From positions 417,739 to 481,738 of the forward strand of contig NZ_JAKLUA010000005.1 of assembly GCF_022012435.1 (NCBI RefSeq): DNA of 64,000 nt. The letters are read 5' to 3'. A program made the position numbers and the translations under genes. Of this stretch, positions 17,407 to 26,426 are shown piece after piece. Below the pieces are notes generated by a model that saw only the letters and a list, made by a program, of their open reading frames with translations, was not told where the DNA came from and did not search any database. Each line of letters opens with the position of its first letter. Within the stretch, counting starts at the first letter, position 1. This stretch comes from Bradyrhizobium zhengyangense (lineage in GTDB: Bacteria; Pseudomonadota; Alphaproteobacteria; Rhizobiales; Xanthobacteraceae).

Positions 17407-19176
17407 ATGAGCACAGCCGCCGCCTTCTGCGAAGCGGGCCTTGCGCATTTCCAGGCAGGGCGCCATCTCGACGCGAAAGCCTGCTACCAAAAGGCCCTCG
17501 GAATCGATGCGGAGCACACCGACGCCCAGCATCTCATGGGGCTGCTGCATCTTGAGGCCCGGCAATACAACGACGCCCTGGAATGGATCGTCCGCGCGAT
17601 CCGGCGCGCACCCAAGCCGGAATATCTCGCGAGCTTCGCAACCGTGCTGCAGCAGCATGGACGCTGTGACGAGGCGCTCAATGTCCTGGACAAGGCGATC
17701 CAACTTCGGCGGGATGATTCCGGCTTGTGGTGCCAGCGCGGCGATATCCTGATTCAGCTGGCGCGGCTCGATCAAGCCCTGCCGAGCTTTCAGCAGGCGC
17801 TCAAGCTCAATCCCCATCATCACGACGCGCTCTACAAGAGCGGGATTCTCCTGCATAAGCTCGGACGCATCGAGGAGGCACTTGCGCGCCTTGATGAGAG
17901 CGACAGGCGGTTCCCTGACCATGCTCCCACGCTGCGGACGCGCGCGTGGGTTCTCTACGGCCTGAAGCGGTACGAGGAATCCGCAACCGAAGGCGCGCGG
18001 GCGCACCGGCTCGACCCTGGCAATGCCGACATCTGCAACAATCTCGGTCTTGCGCTGAGGCGGCTTCGCCGCAACGAAGAGGCGCTGGCCTGGTTCGAAA
18101 AGGCCATCGCTCTTCAGCCGCGCTTTGCCGATGCCTTCGACAACAGACTGGTCGCGCTTTTTCACCTCCATCGTTTTGACGAGCTGTTCGCATTGTCCGA
18201 TCGCATGGCGTCGCTCGGGCTGAGCAACGAGGTGACCGCGTGGAATGTGTCCCTGGCCCAGCTTCTGACCGGCAATTTCGAAGCCGGTTGGCTTGGGCAC
18301 CAGACGCGGTCGAAACTGCCGTCGTCAAAATATCCCCGGTTTCCGCAACCGATGTGGCTTGGTGGCGAGAGCGTTGAAGGCAGGACGATCCTGATCGCTG
18401 CGGACGAGGGGTTGGGCGACACGATTCACTTCGCCCGCTACATCCCCCTGCTTGCCGCGCGCGGTGCGCGCGTTCTCCTGGCCGTCCAGGACCCGCTGCA
18501 TCGGCTGATGTCTGATCTCGACGGCGCATCCGTCTGTGTGCCGATGTCGGCGATGGGCACGCTGCCTGATTTCGATCTGCACTGCCCGATCTCCAGTCTT
18601 CCGCTCGCCTTCAAGACCCGTCTCGACACGATCCCGTCCGGACCATATCTGCCCTCCCCTCCCGACAGCCGCGTTCGGGCCTGGGACAGCAGACTTGGTC
18701 CTCGCACGCGACTCCGGGTGGGCCTGGTCTGGTCCGGCGATCCCTCGCACGTGAATGATGAGACGCGCTCGATTCCATTGCGAACGCTGACGCGCATCCT
18801 CGATGTCGACGCCACCTTCGTCAGCCTGCAAAAGGCGCCGCGCCCGAGCGATGCGGCGGTGCTGCGCGAAAGGAACGACATTGTCGATCTGACCGCCGAC
18901 CTCACCGACTTCGCCGAGACCGCCGCCTTGATCCGCTGTCTTGATCTCGTGATCACCGTCGACACCAGCGTGGCCCATCTCGCCGGCGCCCTTGGGCGTC
19001 CGACCTGGATCCTGTTGCCATGGACGCCCGACTACCGCTGGCTGCTCGATCGCGCCGACAGCCCCTGGTATCCGAGCGTGCGGCTGTTCCGTCAGATCGA
19101 GACGCGTGACTATGAAAGCGTGCTTGATCGCGTCAGGGACGAATTGCGGGTCCTCGCCGCCGCATTCGGAGCTTGA
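17407..19176 (+). CDS. TPR protein with GT9-like glycosyltransferase domain
   Basis: 589 residues. Residues 1 to about 270 are tandem tetratricopeptide repeats of 34 residues (for example GLAHFQAGRHLDAKACYQKA and NLGLALRRLRRNEEALAWFE). The C-terminal half contains LIAADEGLGDTIHFARYIPL, GLVWSGDPSHVNDETRSIPL and LVITVDTSVAHLAGALGRP, the blocks of heptosyltransferase/GT9-like folds in TPR-linked bacterial proteins. It probably transfers sugar to a protein or polysaccharide acceptor held by the repeats. The nearby polysaccharide genes fit this. No signal peptide is seen, so it is cytoplasmic. Confidence 0.82.
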   Translation: MSTAAAFCEAGLAHFQAGRHLDAKACYQKALGIDAEHTDAQHLMGLLHLEARQYNDALEWIVRAIRRAPKPEYLASFATVLQQHGRCDEALNVLDKAIQLRRDDSGLWCQRGDILIQLARLDQALPSFQQALKLNPHHHDALYKSGILLHKLGRIEEALARLDESDRRFPDHAPTLRTRAWVLYGLKRYEESATEGARAHRLDPGNADICNNLGLALRRLRRNEEALAWFEKAIALQPRFADAFDNRLVALFHLHRFDELFALSDRMASLGLSNEVTAWNVSLAQLLTGNFEAGWLGHQTRSKLPSSKYPRFPQPMWLGGESVEGRTILIAADEGLGDTIHFARYIPLLAARGARVLLAVQDPLHRLMSDLDGASVCVPMSAMGTLPDFDLHCPISSLPLAFKTRLDTIPSGPYLPSPPDSRVRAWDSRLGPRTRLRVGLVWSGDPSHVNDETRSIPLRTLTRILDVDATFVSLQKAPRPSDAAVLRERNDIVDLTADLTDFAETAALIRCLDLVITVDTSVAHLAGALGRPTWILLPWTPDYRWLLDRADSPWYPSVRLFRQIETRDYESVLDRVRDELRVLAAAFGA

Positions 19177-19332
19177 GGCCGGCATAAGCAGCCAGCATCG
19201 CCGGCCGGCGAACGCTTGTGGTTCCCTACGCCTGCTCGCTTGGACGTACAGAATTCGTTAACGCACCAGCCCTAGCCTTTAAGCACTCTTTTAAGCTCTT
19301 GGGCGAAATCGCGACATGCTGCCGGACCGTCG

Positions 19333-20268
19333 ATGACAGAAGACCATGCGACCTTGCCGGACGAGGTTCGCGTACGACTCTACGATCAGGCCCTGAACGC
19401 CGCGCGCATCGGAGCGTGGGAGTGCGTGCTCGAGACCGAGCGCCTGAGCTGGACCCAGGGCGTCTACGACATCTTCGGCTATCCCGAGAGCAACCCGTTG
19501 CGGCGCGCTGACATCGTTGACCTCTACATCGATGAATCCAGGCGCCACATGGAGCTTGCCCGAGCCGAGGTGATCCGGAGCGGCTCGCCTGTGACTCTCG
19601 ATGCCGAGATCAGAACCTGGCGCGGCGAAAAGCGCTGGATGCGGCTCTCGATCAATGCGGTGCGAGAGGGCGGACGGCCGGTGCGGATCTTCGGCAGCAA
19701 ACAGGACGTCACCTCCGACCGGCTGGCGATCGAGACCCTGCGGCAGCAAGCCGAAACCGATCCGCTGACCGGGCTCGCCAATCGTTCCGTTTTCCAGGCC
19801 CGCTATCGCGAGGTGGTCAATGACAGCCTGAATCATGGATCCGCTTCAGCGCTGGTGCTGATCGACCTCGATGGCTTCAAGCAGCTCAACGATAAATTCG
19901 GCCATCTGGCCGGAGACGCATGCCTGTGCGAGGTCGCGCAGCGTTTGCGGCGGGCCTTCCACAATGCCGGCCTGGTCGGCCGGCTCGGCGGCGACGAATT
20001 CGCGATCGTCCTGCGCGCGCCGACCGACCCTGCGCGGATCGCACGCGTGCTGCAGAAGACCGTCATGATGCTGAGCCGCCCGCTGTTCTGGAACGGCCTT
20101 CGCCTCGAAGTCGGCGCCTCGATCGGTGCAGCCCTGATCGGCCGCCCGCACCGCCGGCCGATCGCCGAATTGTTCGCCGAAGCCGACATCGCGCTCTATG
20201 ACGCCAAGGCCGCCGGCCGCAACCGGGTCCATCTGGTCGGGGATGAGAAGCGGGGCCTGGCGGCTTAG
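19333..20268 (+). CDS. Diguanylate cyclase with PAS domain
   Basis: 311 residues. An N-terminal PAS domain (ARIGAWECVLETERLSWTQG through RIFGSKQDVTSD, including the PAC motif) is followed by a GGDEF domain from TDPLTGLANRSVFQARY. The active-site motif is intact as GRLGGDEFAIVL. I see no RxxD inhibitory site directly upstream of the motif. The enzyme makes cyclic di-GMP from two GTP in response to a PAS ligand and would affect polysaccharide output or motility. There is no membrane segment. It stands alone, 156 bases after the TPR gene. Confidence 0.92.
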   Translation: MTEDHATLPDEVRVRLYDQALNAARIGAWECVLETERLSWTQGVYDIFGYPESNPLRRADIVDLYIDESRRHMELARAEVIRSGSPVTLDAEIRTWRGEKRWMRLSINAVREGGRPVRIFGSKQDVTSDRLAIETLRQQAETDPLTGLANRSVFQARYREVVNDSLNHGSASALVLIDLDGFKQLNDKFGHLAGDACLCEVAQRLRRAFHNAGLVGRLGGDEFAIVLRAPTDPARIARVLQKTVMMLSRPLFWNGLRLEVGASIGAALIGRPHRRPIAELFAEADIALYDAKAAGRNRVHLVGDEKRGLAA

Positions 20269-20282
20269 CGCAGGCAGGTAGC

Positions 20283-21287
20283 TTAGGGACGCGCCCCTGC
20301 CGAACCCGTGGCGGCCGGCGCCTGCTCGATCACATGATTGGCCTGCAACAGGCCCAAGAGCCGCTCGGCGACGAGTTTGTGTCCTTCCGGCGTCCAGTGT
20401 CCGCCTATGCCCAGGCCCGGATAAGCCCCGGCCCCGTCGAAGGTCACGAACGGGACGTGCACGGCTTCCAGATGATGGACGAGGTCAGCGTCCGTGGTCT
20501 GCATGCCGACGAGGAATTTGGCCCCGTGCGATTCGACATAGTCGCGGATCATGTCGACCAGCCGATCCGTCGGATCGGGCACGGTGATCTTCGGATGCCG
20601 AAACTTCAGATAGACGGCATTCGCAAGCCGGACCAGCCAGGAATTGCGAACCCACCAATCCTCCTTGATGGCCTGCAGGCGGGACTTGGGGACCGGCTGC
20701 CCCCGCAATGCGAGCGAGCCGTCCGCCGTCGTCACGAAATAGGGCTTTTGGTAGCCCTCGTAGACGATGTTCGTGCTGTTGTCGTCGCGATCGTTGCCTG
20801 TGCAGACGATCAGGACGACGACTGCCGGCTTGACCTTCGGCCATAGCTTCTGCAGCAGCAGATATTCCTGGTCCGTGCCGAAGCCGGACACGCCTGCGGC
20901 AAGAATCTTGTCGTTCGCGATGCGTGGCTTCAGCAACTCGGTGAACCGCTCGTCCGCCTCGGCATCCAGGCCCCACACGAAGGAATCGCCGAGGAACATG
21001 ATGGTCGGCTTGCCGTCGAGCACGAACTCGTCGTCGCGCAGGCCGAGGCTGTTGTGCTTGACGTGGACCGTGCGGGCGTTGGTCACGTCCGCGCTCAGGC
21101 CGGGGACCGGCATCCAACCGAGTTCGGCATCGTATCGGTAGCTCAGCGAGCGCTCGCTGACGCCGTCCCGCAACTCGCGGAAATCGGCCACGCGAAGAGC
21201 GATTTCGAGCAGGGCCAGGGTCACGATCGTCACGATCGCGACGGCGCCGAGCGACCGCAGACCATTCCGGACCTTCACTCCCATCAT
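20283..21287 (-). CDS. Membrane-anchored SGNH-hydrolase-like protein
   Basis: 334 residues from ATG-ATG at 21284-21287, preceded by GGTGGAG; a longer frame to 21569 is not supported. One N-terminal helix (LGAVAIVTIVTLALLEIALR) anchors a periplasmic domain. The SGNH blocks are visible: IMFLGDSFVWG (block I, GDS), GVSGFGTDQEYLLL (block II, Gly), VLIVCTGNDRDDN (block III, GxND) and GGHWTPEGHKLVA (block V, DxxH-like with H). Such proteins act as acyl esterases or acetyltransferase partners on surface sugars. The convergent neighbour is the diguanylate cyclase, 14 bases away. Confidence 0.75.
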   Translation of the reverse strand: MMGVKVRNGLRSLGAVAIVTIVTLALLEIALRVADFRELRDGVSERSLSYRYDAELGWMPVPGLSADVTNARTVHVKHNSLGLRDDEFVLDGKPTIMFLGDSFVWGLDAEADERFTELLKPRIANDKILAAGVSGFGTDQEYLLLQKLWPKVKPAVVVLIVCTGNDRDDNSTNIVYEGYQKPYFVTTADGSLALRGQPVPKSRLQAIKEDWWVRNSWLVRLANAVYLKFRHPKITVPDPTDRLVDMIRDYVESHGAKFLVGMQTTDADLVHHLEAVHVPFVTFDGAGAYPGLGIGGHWTPEGHKLVAERLLGLLQANHVIEQAPAATGSAGARP

Positions 21288-21876
21288 ACGACGCTCCACC
21301 TCGTGGCTCGCTTCAGTCAAGCTCGAACCTGTTCTTGTGATCAAGCCGCAGCAAGGGCGACTGGTCGTCCTGCCTCGGGAAGCAGTTGCACGCACCCTCC
21401 GGTCAACGCCGATTGTTTCCTGCTGGCCGCTTCTTACTTGGTGAGCGCGCTGTCTAACAGACCCTGCCGGGCGGGGGACATTGTCCTTTCGCAGGCGACG
21501 GCGGCGGGAATCCGACTCACGACGCCAGAAGCAAGGCTGGAATTCCCAGGAGCGGACGTGCGGCAGCACAATAGCACCGCAATAACGTGCGCTCGGCCGT
21601 GGGCGCGAAAATCAATGCAATGGCGCAAAAAGCCATTCTGAACATTCTAGCGTCCTGGCCGGGGCAAAGCCTTCCGAATGATGTGGTTTTGAGATTCAGA
21701 TCCGTCCTATCGACGAGATCTCCGCGATGATCTGCCGTAGCCGGGTAGCGCAAGCTCAGTGACTCGGCACCGCCTGGGGTCATGGACGTTCTAGCGGGGT
21801 CGAACACGATGGTTGATCCGTTATTGGATCATTTGATAACCTGGAATTATTTCAGCTTAGGCCGCTTCGGATTTCC
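21288..21876. other. 589-bp intergenic region between divergent SGNH and GT25 genes
   Basis: No convincing gene is seen: a minus-strand 96-codon frame at 21517-21807 lacks a ribosome site and has no recognisable domain. The last 80 bases are AT-rich compared with the surroundings. They hold a short hairpin, TGATCC-GTTATT-GGATCA (21814-21831). A possible promoter for the GT25 gene is TTGATC (21813-21818) with GATAAC (21835-21840) at a 16-bp spacing. The rest is unexplained. Confidence 0.45.
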
Positions 21877-22599
21877 ATGCTGCCTGCGTATGTTGTTCAT
21901 TCGAAGTCGTTGCCCGAGCGCGCCGGACATATTCGGCGCGAGCTCGACCGTGTTGGAATCCCATTCGAATGGATTTTGGACTTTGAGGTCGACGAGATCA
22001 CACCCGCGGTCGACGCGCTCTATTTTGCGAAGGGAGCTCCGCTCTCGATCCGGCAGAAATCCTGCGCGCTAAAACACATTGTCGCAATGCAGCGGATATG
22101 TGCGCAGCAGCACGATCTCGCTGTGATCTTCGAAGATGATGCGCAGCTTGTCCCCGATTTCATCGCGCGCCTTCGGAGGGTGTTGGCGGAGGCCGAACGC
22201 TGGCCCCGGCCGCACATTCTTCACCTTGGTGCGGCCACCAATTTCTACACGCCCGCCGCACAGTTAAAACCAGACCAGAGCGTCTATGCCGGCAATCGCG
22301 TCCGCAACATGGAGGCTTACGTCCTGGGCGCGCCAGAGGCTGCCGCGCGTCTCGATTGGATCGCCCGGCACCCAATGCACGAGCCGATCGACATTGCCTT
22401 CAATCGCGGCGACCCCGCGATGGGTATTACGATTCTCTGGCCCGAACCGCCGCTGGCCGAGCAGGGCAGCCTCAACGGTGCCTTCAGAAGCTCGCTCGCG
22501 TGCAAGAATCACAGCCAGGCCCGGCTGCGGATCCAGTTCACGCTTCAGAAATTCTCGAGGCGTCACCTCAAGCGCTGGCTGCACCGATGGATTTCGTGA
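21877..22599 (+). CDS. Glycosyltransferase family 25 (LPS-type)
   Basis: 240 residues. It begins MLPAYVVHSKSLPERAGHIR, the family's opening strand and arginine motif, and carries IRQKSCALKHIVAMQRI and the metal-binding LAVIFEDDAQLVPDF (EDD). These are diagnostic for GT25, the lipooligosaccharide beta-galactosyltransferase family. It likely adds a sugar to LPS core or a capsule repeat at the inner face of the cytoplasmic membrane. The 3' end overlaps the convergent O-antigen ligase by 32 bases, which is long for two real genes but both protein sequences look complete. Confidence 0.85.
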   Translation: MLPAYVVHSKSLPERAGHIRRELDRVGIPFEWILDFEVDEITPAVDALYFAKGAPLSIRQKSCALKHIVAMQRICAQQHDLAVIFEDDAQLVPDFIARLRRVLAEAERWPRPHILHLGAATNFYTPAAQLKPDQSVYAGNRVRNMEAYVLGAPEAAARLDWIARHPMHEPIDIAFNRGDPAMGITILWPEPPLAEQGSLNGAFRSSLACKNHSQARLRIQFTLQKFSRRHLKRWLHRWIS

Positions 22600-23830
22600 C
22601 GACGCCATCGGTGGCGTGCTTCGCGGGGGAGACGGGCAGCCGCGCGCCCAGGATCAACGCGCCGACCAGGCCGACACCGAGGCAGTAGAGCGTGCCCTGC
22701 GTCACGGTTGAAAGATGGCTGTTGAACAGAGACCCCAGGACGTTCTGGACGACGATCGCCAATCCCATCGCCCGGAGTGGACCGCTTCCCCAGAACAGCG
22801 CGAGATGCGCCACCCACATTGCGATGAGGAGGGCGCCTCCGACGAGGCCGGTTTGCAACGTGGTGTGCAGAAACTGATTGTGCGGGTCCGGAATGTCGCC
22901 AAACGTCTTCGACTGGTCGAGGTTCCGGTACAGCCCCGCGATGCTGCCGGTGCCGTGGCCGAGAACGGGCGCGCTCGCAATGAGTTGTCTCGACTGCTTC
23001 CAGAAATAGAGCCGCGCCACGGTCGAGAAATTATCGTGGTCCTCGTGCAAAGGCTCTGCGCCGGCGAGGAATTGCTTGAACCGGAGTTGGGCGGAGGGAG
23101 AGAACGAAAGCGCGATCACGATGACGAGCGCCGCCGGAACGGCGAACAGTAGGCCGCGTCGCCACCCCTGGGTTTCCAGCAGCAGCAACGCGAGCAGCGC
23201 GGTGGCCATCAGGATGCCGGTCTTGGAGACGAAGATGATCATGACGTTGGTGAAGAACAACGCGGCAAGTGACAAGGCCAGGATGGCGCGCGTGCGATTT
23301 TCACCCCAAAGCAGCAGGCCCGCATAGGCGAGACCAAAGGCGCACAGCGCGAATTCGCCGCTCTGCACGGCGTTGTCCTTGACCGGTACGCCCTGCATCT
23401 TGAACCACCCCCATGGTCCGCTTGGCCAGATCACCGAAGCCCATGACAGTATCAGCAGGATCGTGCAGGCGGCGAGAAACCCGAAGGCGATCTGAATGCC
23501 ATCCTTGCGGCTGAAGGCGGTCGCCATCACGATCGGAATGAGCAGCAGCTTGACGTAAGGGCCAACCCATTTGAATGCGACGGGGAGGGGTTCGCTCGAC
23601 CAGGTCACGCCAATGAGGATCAACGCGAACAGCGCGGCCGGAAGCCATGCGGCCGGGCTACGTGCCGTTGCGGTGAAGCGCTGGAGGTCGAGGGTTGCGA
23701 TCGCGAGCACCATGAAGGTCGATGCGGCGATCGCCTCGCCGGAGGTGGAGAGCGGCAGAAAGAAGGCCGTCGCAACGGCCACGACTTGCCGCGCAATCAA
23801 GAGATTGCGCGAAACCTTCTCCTTCGTCAT
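22568..23830 (-). CDS. O-antigen ligase family membrane protein (WaaL/Wzy type)
   Basis: 420 residues with about ten to twelve hydrophobic helices. The Wzy_C domain is recognisable from the large periplasmic loop and the PDPHNQFLHTTLQTGLVG motif, preceded by LGHGTGSIAGLYRNL. Such proteins join undecaprenyl-linked O-antigen to lipid A-core or polymerise repeats in the periplasm. Together with the GT25 and SGNH genes it makes a small surface-polysaccharide cluster. Ligase versus polymerase cannot be told from sequence alone. The last 32 bases overlap the convergent GT25 gene. Confidence 0.83.
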   Translation of the reverse strand: MTKEKVSRNLLIARQVVAVATAFFLPLSTSGEAIAASTFMVLAIATLDLQRFTATARSPAAWLPAALFALILIGVTWSSEPLPVAFKWVGPYVKLLLIPIVMATAFSRKDGIQIAFGFLAACTILLILSWASVIWPSGPWGWFKMQGVPVKDNAVQSGEFALCAFGLAYAGLLLWGENRTRAILALSLAALFFTNVMIIFVSKTGILMATALLALLLLETQGWRRGLLFAVPAALVIVIALSFSPSAQLRFKQFLAGAEPLHEDHDNFSTVARLYFWKQSRQLIASAPVLGHGTGSIAGLYRNLDQSKTFGDIPDPHNQFLHTTLQTGLVGGALLIAMWVAHLALFWGSGPLRAMGLAIVVQNVLGSLFNSHLSTVTQGTLYCLGVGLVGALILGARLPVSPAKHATDGVVTKSIGAASA

Positions 23831-24182
23831 AGGCCCAGCAGCTTTCTCGCGTTCGCCTTCAACACTTCGAATTACGGAATTACGGAATTACGGTGACAGT
23901 GCACTTAATTCGCGATCCGCCGCGGCGGTCGTTGGCAACGACATCCGGGAGAGCGAATTCGCGGTGAGCCGCGATAACAAACCCCGCCCCATGAAATCCC
24001 CTGATCTCAAATTGAAACCATGCAATCGCAGCGCGTGGGGAAGATCAATTGCTGCGACAGCGTTACGCGGTTGAGACACGGCTTATTTCGCTGCCTGTGG
24101 CGTCGGGGTGACAAGCCGAACCCGCGCCTGCTCAGAGATACGGCATCAATCCAGTATGTAGTCGGAAGCGAAAATTGCGAAA
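23831..24182. other. 352-bp intergenic region between the O-antigen ligase and tRNA-Arg
   Basis: It contains three perfect tandem copies of GAATTACG (23869-23892) about 40 bases upstream of the O-antigen ligase start. It is followed by AT-richer sequence that may hold that gene's promoter. A 63-codon minus frame at 23888-24079 has no recognisable domain and I do not call it. The 3' flank of the tRNA shows no T-rich hairpin that I can identify with confidence, and no integrase or attachment-site duplication is seen. Confidence 0.5.
23869..23892. repeat. Three tandem copies of GAATTACG
   Basis: Three exact 8-bp copies lie upstream of the O-antigen ligase gene (start at 23830, other strand). 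Because they lie in its probable leader or promoter, slippage that changes the copy number could change expression. This would be phase variation of a surface polysaccharide gene, which is inference from position only. Confidence 0.85.
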
Positions 24183-24259
24183 TGGCGCGCCCGGAACGAT
24201 TCGAACGTCCGACCCTCAGATTCGTAGTCTGATGCTCTATCCAGCTGAGCTACGGGCGC
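24183..24259 (-). tRNA. tRNA-Arg, anticodon ACG
   Basis: 77 bases including an encoded CCA. The acceptor stem GCGCCCG pairs with CGGGCGC and the discriminator is G. The D-arm contains AGCTCAGCTGGATAGAGC. The anticodon stem-loop is CAGA-CTACGAA-TCTG, giving ACG, which TadA would deaminate to ICG. The T-loop is GTTCGAATC. All four arms pair well. No integrated element is found beside it. Confidence 0.97.
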
Positions 24260-24411
24260 GTTTTTCGCAGGACGTGCGAGCCTAAGCCCGCACGCAGCCT
24301 CCGGACAGCGCCGGAAGGGGTGCGAAAGAGCGCTCTGACTAACCGCTCTTGCCGGCGTTGGCAAGGTCCGGGATGGGGAGATTTTTGCAGGGGGATGACA
24401 GCCTCCCCACC

Positions 24412-24503
24412 GTCATTCCGGGGCTCGCGACGCGAGAACCCGGAATCTCGCGCCAAGACCTCTGGATTCCGGGTTCGGCGCGCAGCGCCGCCCCGGAATC
24501 ACG
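24412..24503. repeat. Palindromic doublet, family A, copy 1
   Basis: Starts GTCATTCCGGGGC and ends GCCCCGGAATCACGA. Two inverted units each contain a variable small hairpin: CTCGCGACGCGAG on the left and GGCGCGCAGCGCC on the right. The CCGGAATCTCG and GGATTCCGGG core lies between them. It begins 23 bases past the stop of the histidine kinase gene, on that gene's 3' side, and lies between it and tRNA-Arg. It may act as an RNA hairpin terminator for the kinase message. Confidence 0.85.
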
Positions 24504-24526
24504 AGCGACTAGGGCCGCTGGCCGAC

Positions 24527-26065
24527 CTACGCCCGCTGCCGCTCGTTGCGGATGGAGAGGAGTTCCACGGGGCGGTCGGGGATGACGATCCTGAAGGTGG
24601 CGCCGATGGTGCCTTCGACCAGATGGATGTCGCCGCCATGGGCGCGGACCAGCTCGGCGGCGATGGCGAGGCCCAGCCCACTGCCGCCGGGGCGGCCGGA
24701 GGTCTGGAACGCCTCGAACAGATGCTCCCGGGTCTTCTGGGGCACGCCGGGGCCGGTGTCTGAGACCTCCAGGATGGCGACTGCGCCCTCGCGTTTGCCC
24801 GTGATCCGGATCTGCTGCGGGCCGCCGTCGCCGGAGGCATGGCTCTCCAGCGCCTGCGCGGCGTTGCGCACGAGGTTGAGCAGCACGCGGAACAGCTGGT
24901 CGGGATCGGCATCGACCGAAAGGCCGCGCTCGATCGCGGAGACCCAGGCGATCGAAACGTCATTGGCAAGGCCCGCGGTCTCTCGCACCTCGAGCACGAC
25001 AGGCTCGATCAGCATCATGCGGCGGTCGGGCGCGGCCTCCTGGGCGCGGCCGTAGGAGAGCGTCGACTGGCAGAAGGCGATGGCGCGCTCGAGCGAACGC
25101 ACCAGCTTCGGCGCGAAGCGCTGCACCCTGGGATCTGGCACGCTGGCGAGCTGATCCGACAGCAGCTGTGCCGAGGCCAAGAGATTGCGCAGATCATGGT
25201 TGATCTTGGAGACGGCAAGGCCGAGCGCGGCGAGCCGGCTCTTCTGATGCAGCATCGACATCAGGTCGCGCTGCATGTCGGACAATTCGCGCTCGGCGAC
25301 GCCGATCTCGTCGCTGCGCTGGCTCGGCACGATGATCCGCGCCGAGCTTTCCGGATTCTCGTGGAAACCGACCAGGCTCGCGGTCAGCCGCCGCATCGGC
25401 CGCACGAAGAGATAATGCAGGGCGAGATAGACGAGGCCCGCGGTCAACACGCCGATGATCAGCGCGACCACCACGACGTTGCGGGAGAAGCGGTACATCG
25501 ACTGCCGCAGCGGCTGCTCGTCGGTGACGATCTCGACGAACTGAGCGTTGCCGACACCGGGACCAACGATGCGGATCGGCTGGTTGCCGGTCTCCAACAT
25601 CATCTGGAACGAACCGGTGATCGCCTCCCACACGGTCATGTCGCGCAAATCGACGTCATGCTCGATCGCCGAGGGCAGATTGTCGCTGGCAAGCAGCCGG
25701 CGCTGCTGGCCCATCTTGATCGCGACGGCGCGCGCATTGATGCTTTTGAGGATTTCCCGCGACAGCGAATCCGGCACCATGCCGAGCGGCGCCGCGTCGA
25801 GCACCAGCGCCGCGGTATTGGCGGCGGCGACGCGATCGTTGAGGCGATTGACCCAGAAGTTGGCGATCGCGGGCACATAAAGCAGCACGGCCGCGATCAT
25901 CACCAGCGGGACGGTCAGCAGCAGCAGCTTGCCTGACAGGCCGAGCCCTCCCGGGCCACGGGACCGCGTCGCCGGAGAATCCGGCTGGTCCTCTGGCCGA
26001 TCCAGATCCGGATCAAGATTTTGATCCAGGCCTTGTGTCGGCTGCTGAAGGTCCGTCGCTGCCAC
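24527..26065 (-). CDS. Sensor histidine kinase (HAMP, orphan)
   Basis: 512 residues from a GTG at 26065, preceded by AGCAGGGG; an upstream ATG at 26200 would add 45 residues from likely leader sequence. A polar N-tail is followed by helix LLLLTVPLVMIAAVLLYVPA, a periplasmic sensor of about 150 residues, helix VVVALIIGVLTAGLVYLALH and a HAMP domain. The phosphoacceptor is in KINHDLRNLLASAQLLSDQL. The ATPase has N-box VLLNLVRNAAQALE, VSDTGPGVPQ and GSGLGLAIAAELVRAHGG. The HDLRN box places it in the HPK4-like group. No response regulator adjoins. The ligand is unknown. Confidence 0.9.
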   Translation of the reverse strand: MAATDLQQPTQGLDQNLDPDLDRPEDQPDSPATRSRGPGGLGLSGKLLLLTVPLVMIAAVLLYVPAIANFWVNRLNDRVAAANTAALVLDAAPLGMVPDSLSREILKSINARAVAIKMGQQRRLLASDNLPSAIEHDVDLRDMTVWEAITGSFQMMLETGNQPIRIVGPGVGNAQFVEIVTDEQPLRQSMYRFSRNVVVVALIIGVLTAGLVYLALHYLFVRPMRRLTASLVGFHENPESSARIIVPSQRSDEIGVAERELSDMQRDLMSMLHQKSRLAALGLAVSKINHDLRNLLASAQLLSDQLASVPDPRVQRFAPKLVRSLERAIAFCQSTLSYGRAQEAAPDRRMMLIEPVVLEVRETAGLANDVSIAWVSAIERGLSVDADPDQLFRVLLNLVRNAAQALESHASGDGGPQQIRITGKREGAVAILEVSDTGPGVPQKTREHLFEAFQTSGRPGGSGLGLAIAAELVRAHGGDIHLVEGTIGATFRIVIPDRPVELLSIRNERQRA

Positions 26066-26257
26066 GAAATTCGCCCCTGCTGGCCTTCTGAGAGAGCTTC
26101 GCTGATGGAAGATGCGACCGCCCCTGGGGGCGGTCAAATTACAGATCGCTAATCTGCCGAGGTGGGATGTAGGCGCTGATATCGCCATCCGCCACCTCAA
26201 GGGTTAAAAACCCCAAGGAAACAGCGATATTCACCGGAACTGTGCGGTCCTGCGGCG

Positions 26258-26286
26258 TTGACGAAAACAAGACGCTACCTTATAAG
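26258..26286 (+). promoter_or_regulatory. Sigma-70-type promoter of rpmH
   Basis: TTGACG (26258-26263) and TATAAG (26281-26286) are separated by 17 bp, about 140 bases upstream of the rpmH GTG. This is the best -35/-10 pair in the 361-bp gap between the kinase and rpmH and fits a strong housekeeping promoter. The remaining leader of over 100 bases holds no second gene. Boxes are seen; activity is inferred. Confidence 0.7.
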
Positions 26287-26426
26287 CCGCGCAAATTGTC
26301 CGCGATGACCCGGTGCGACACCGGGAGCGGCTCTTCTGGGGCCGGAAACGGCCCGTTTTGAGCCGCATCTTCCGGACTTTATCATCAATTCTACAGGCAA
26401 ATTGCCCGGTCAGCGGAGAAAAACCC

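Noticed and set aside
19280..19300. CtrA-like site TTAA-GCACTCTT-TTAA before the diguanylate cyclase
   Set aside because: The spacer is 8 bases rather than 7 and the flanking bases do not match; too weak to call.
21517..21807. 96-codon minus-strand frame in the gap before the GT25 gene
   Set aside because: No ribosome site, no domain, and it reaches into the probable promoter region of the neighbouring gene.
24183..24259. Integration site of a mobile element at tRNA-Arg
   Set aside because: No integrase, no duplicated tRNA 3' end, and housekeeping genes on both sides.
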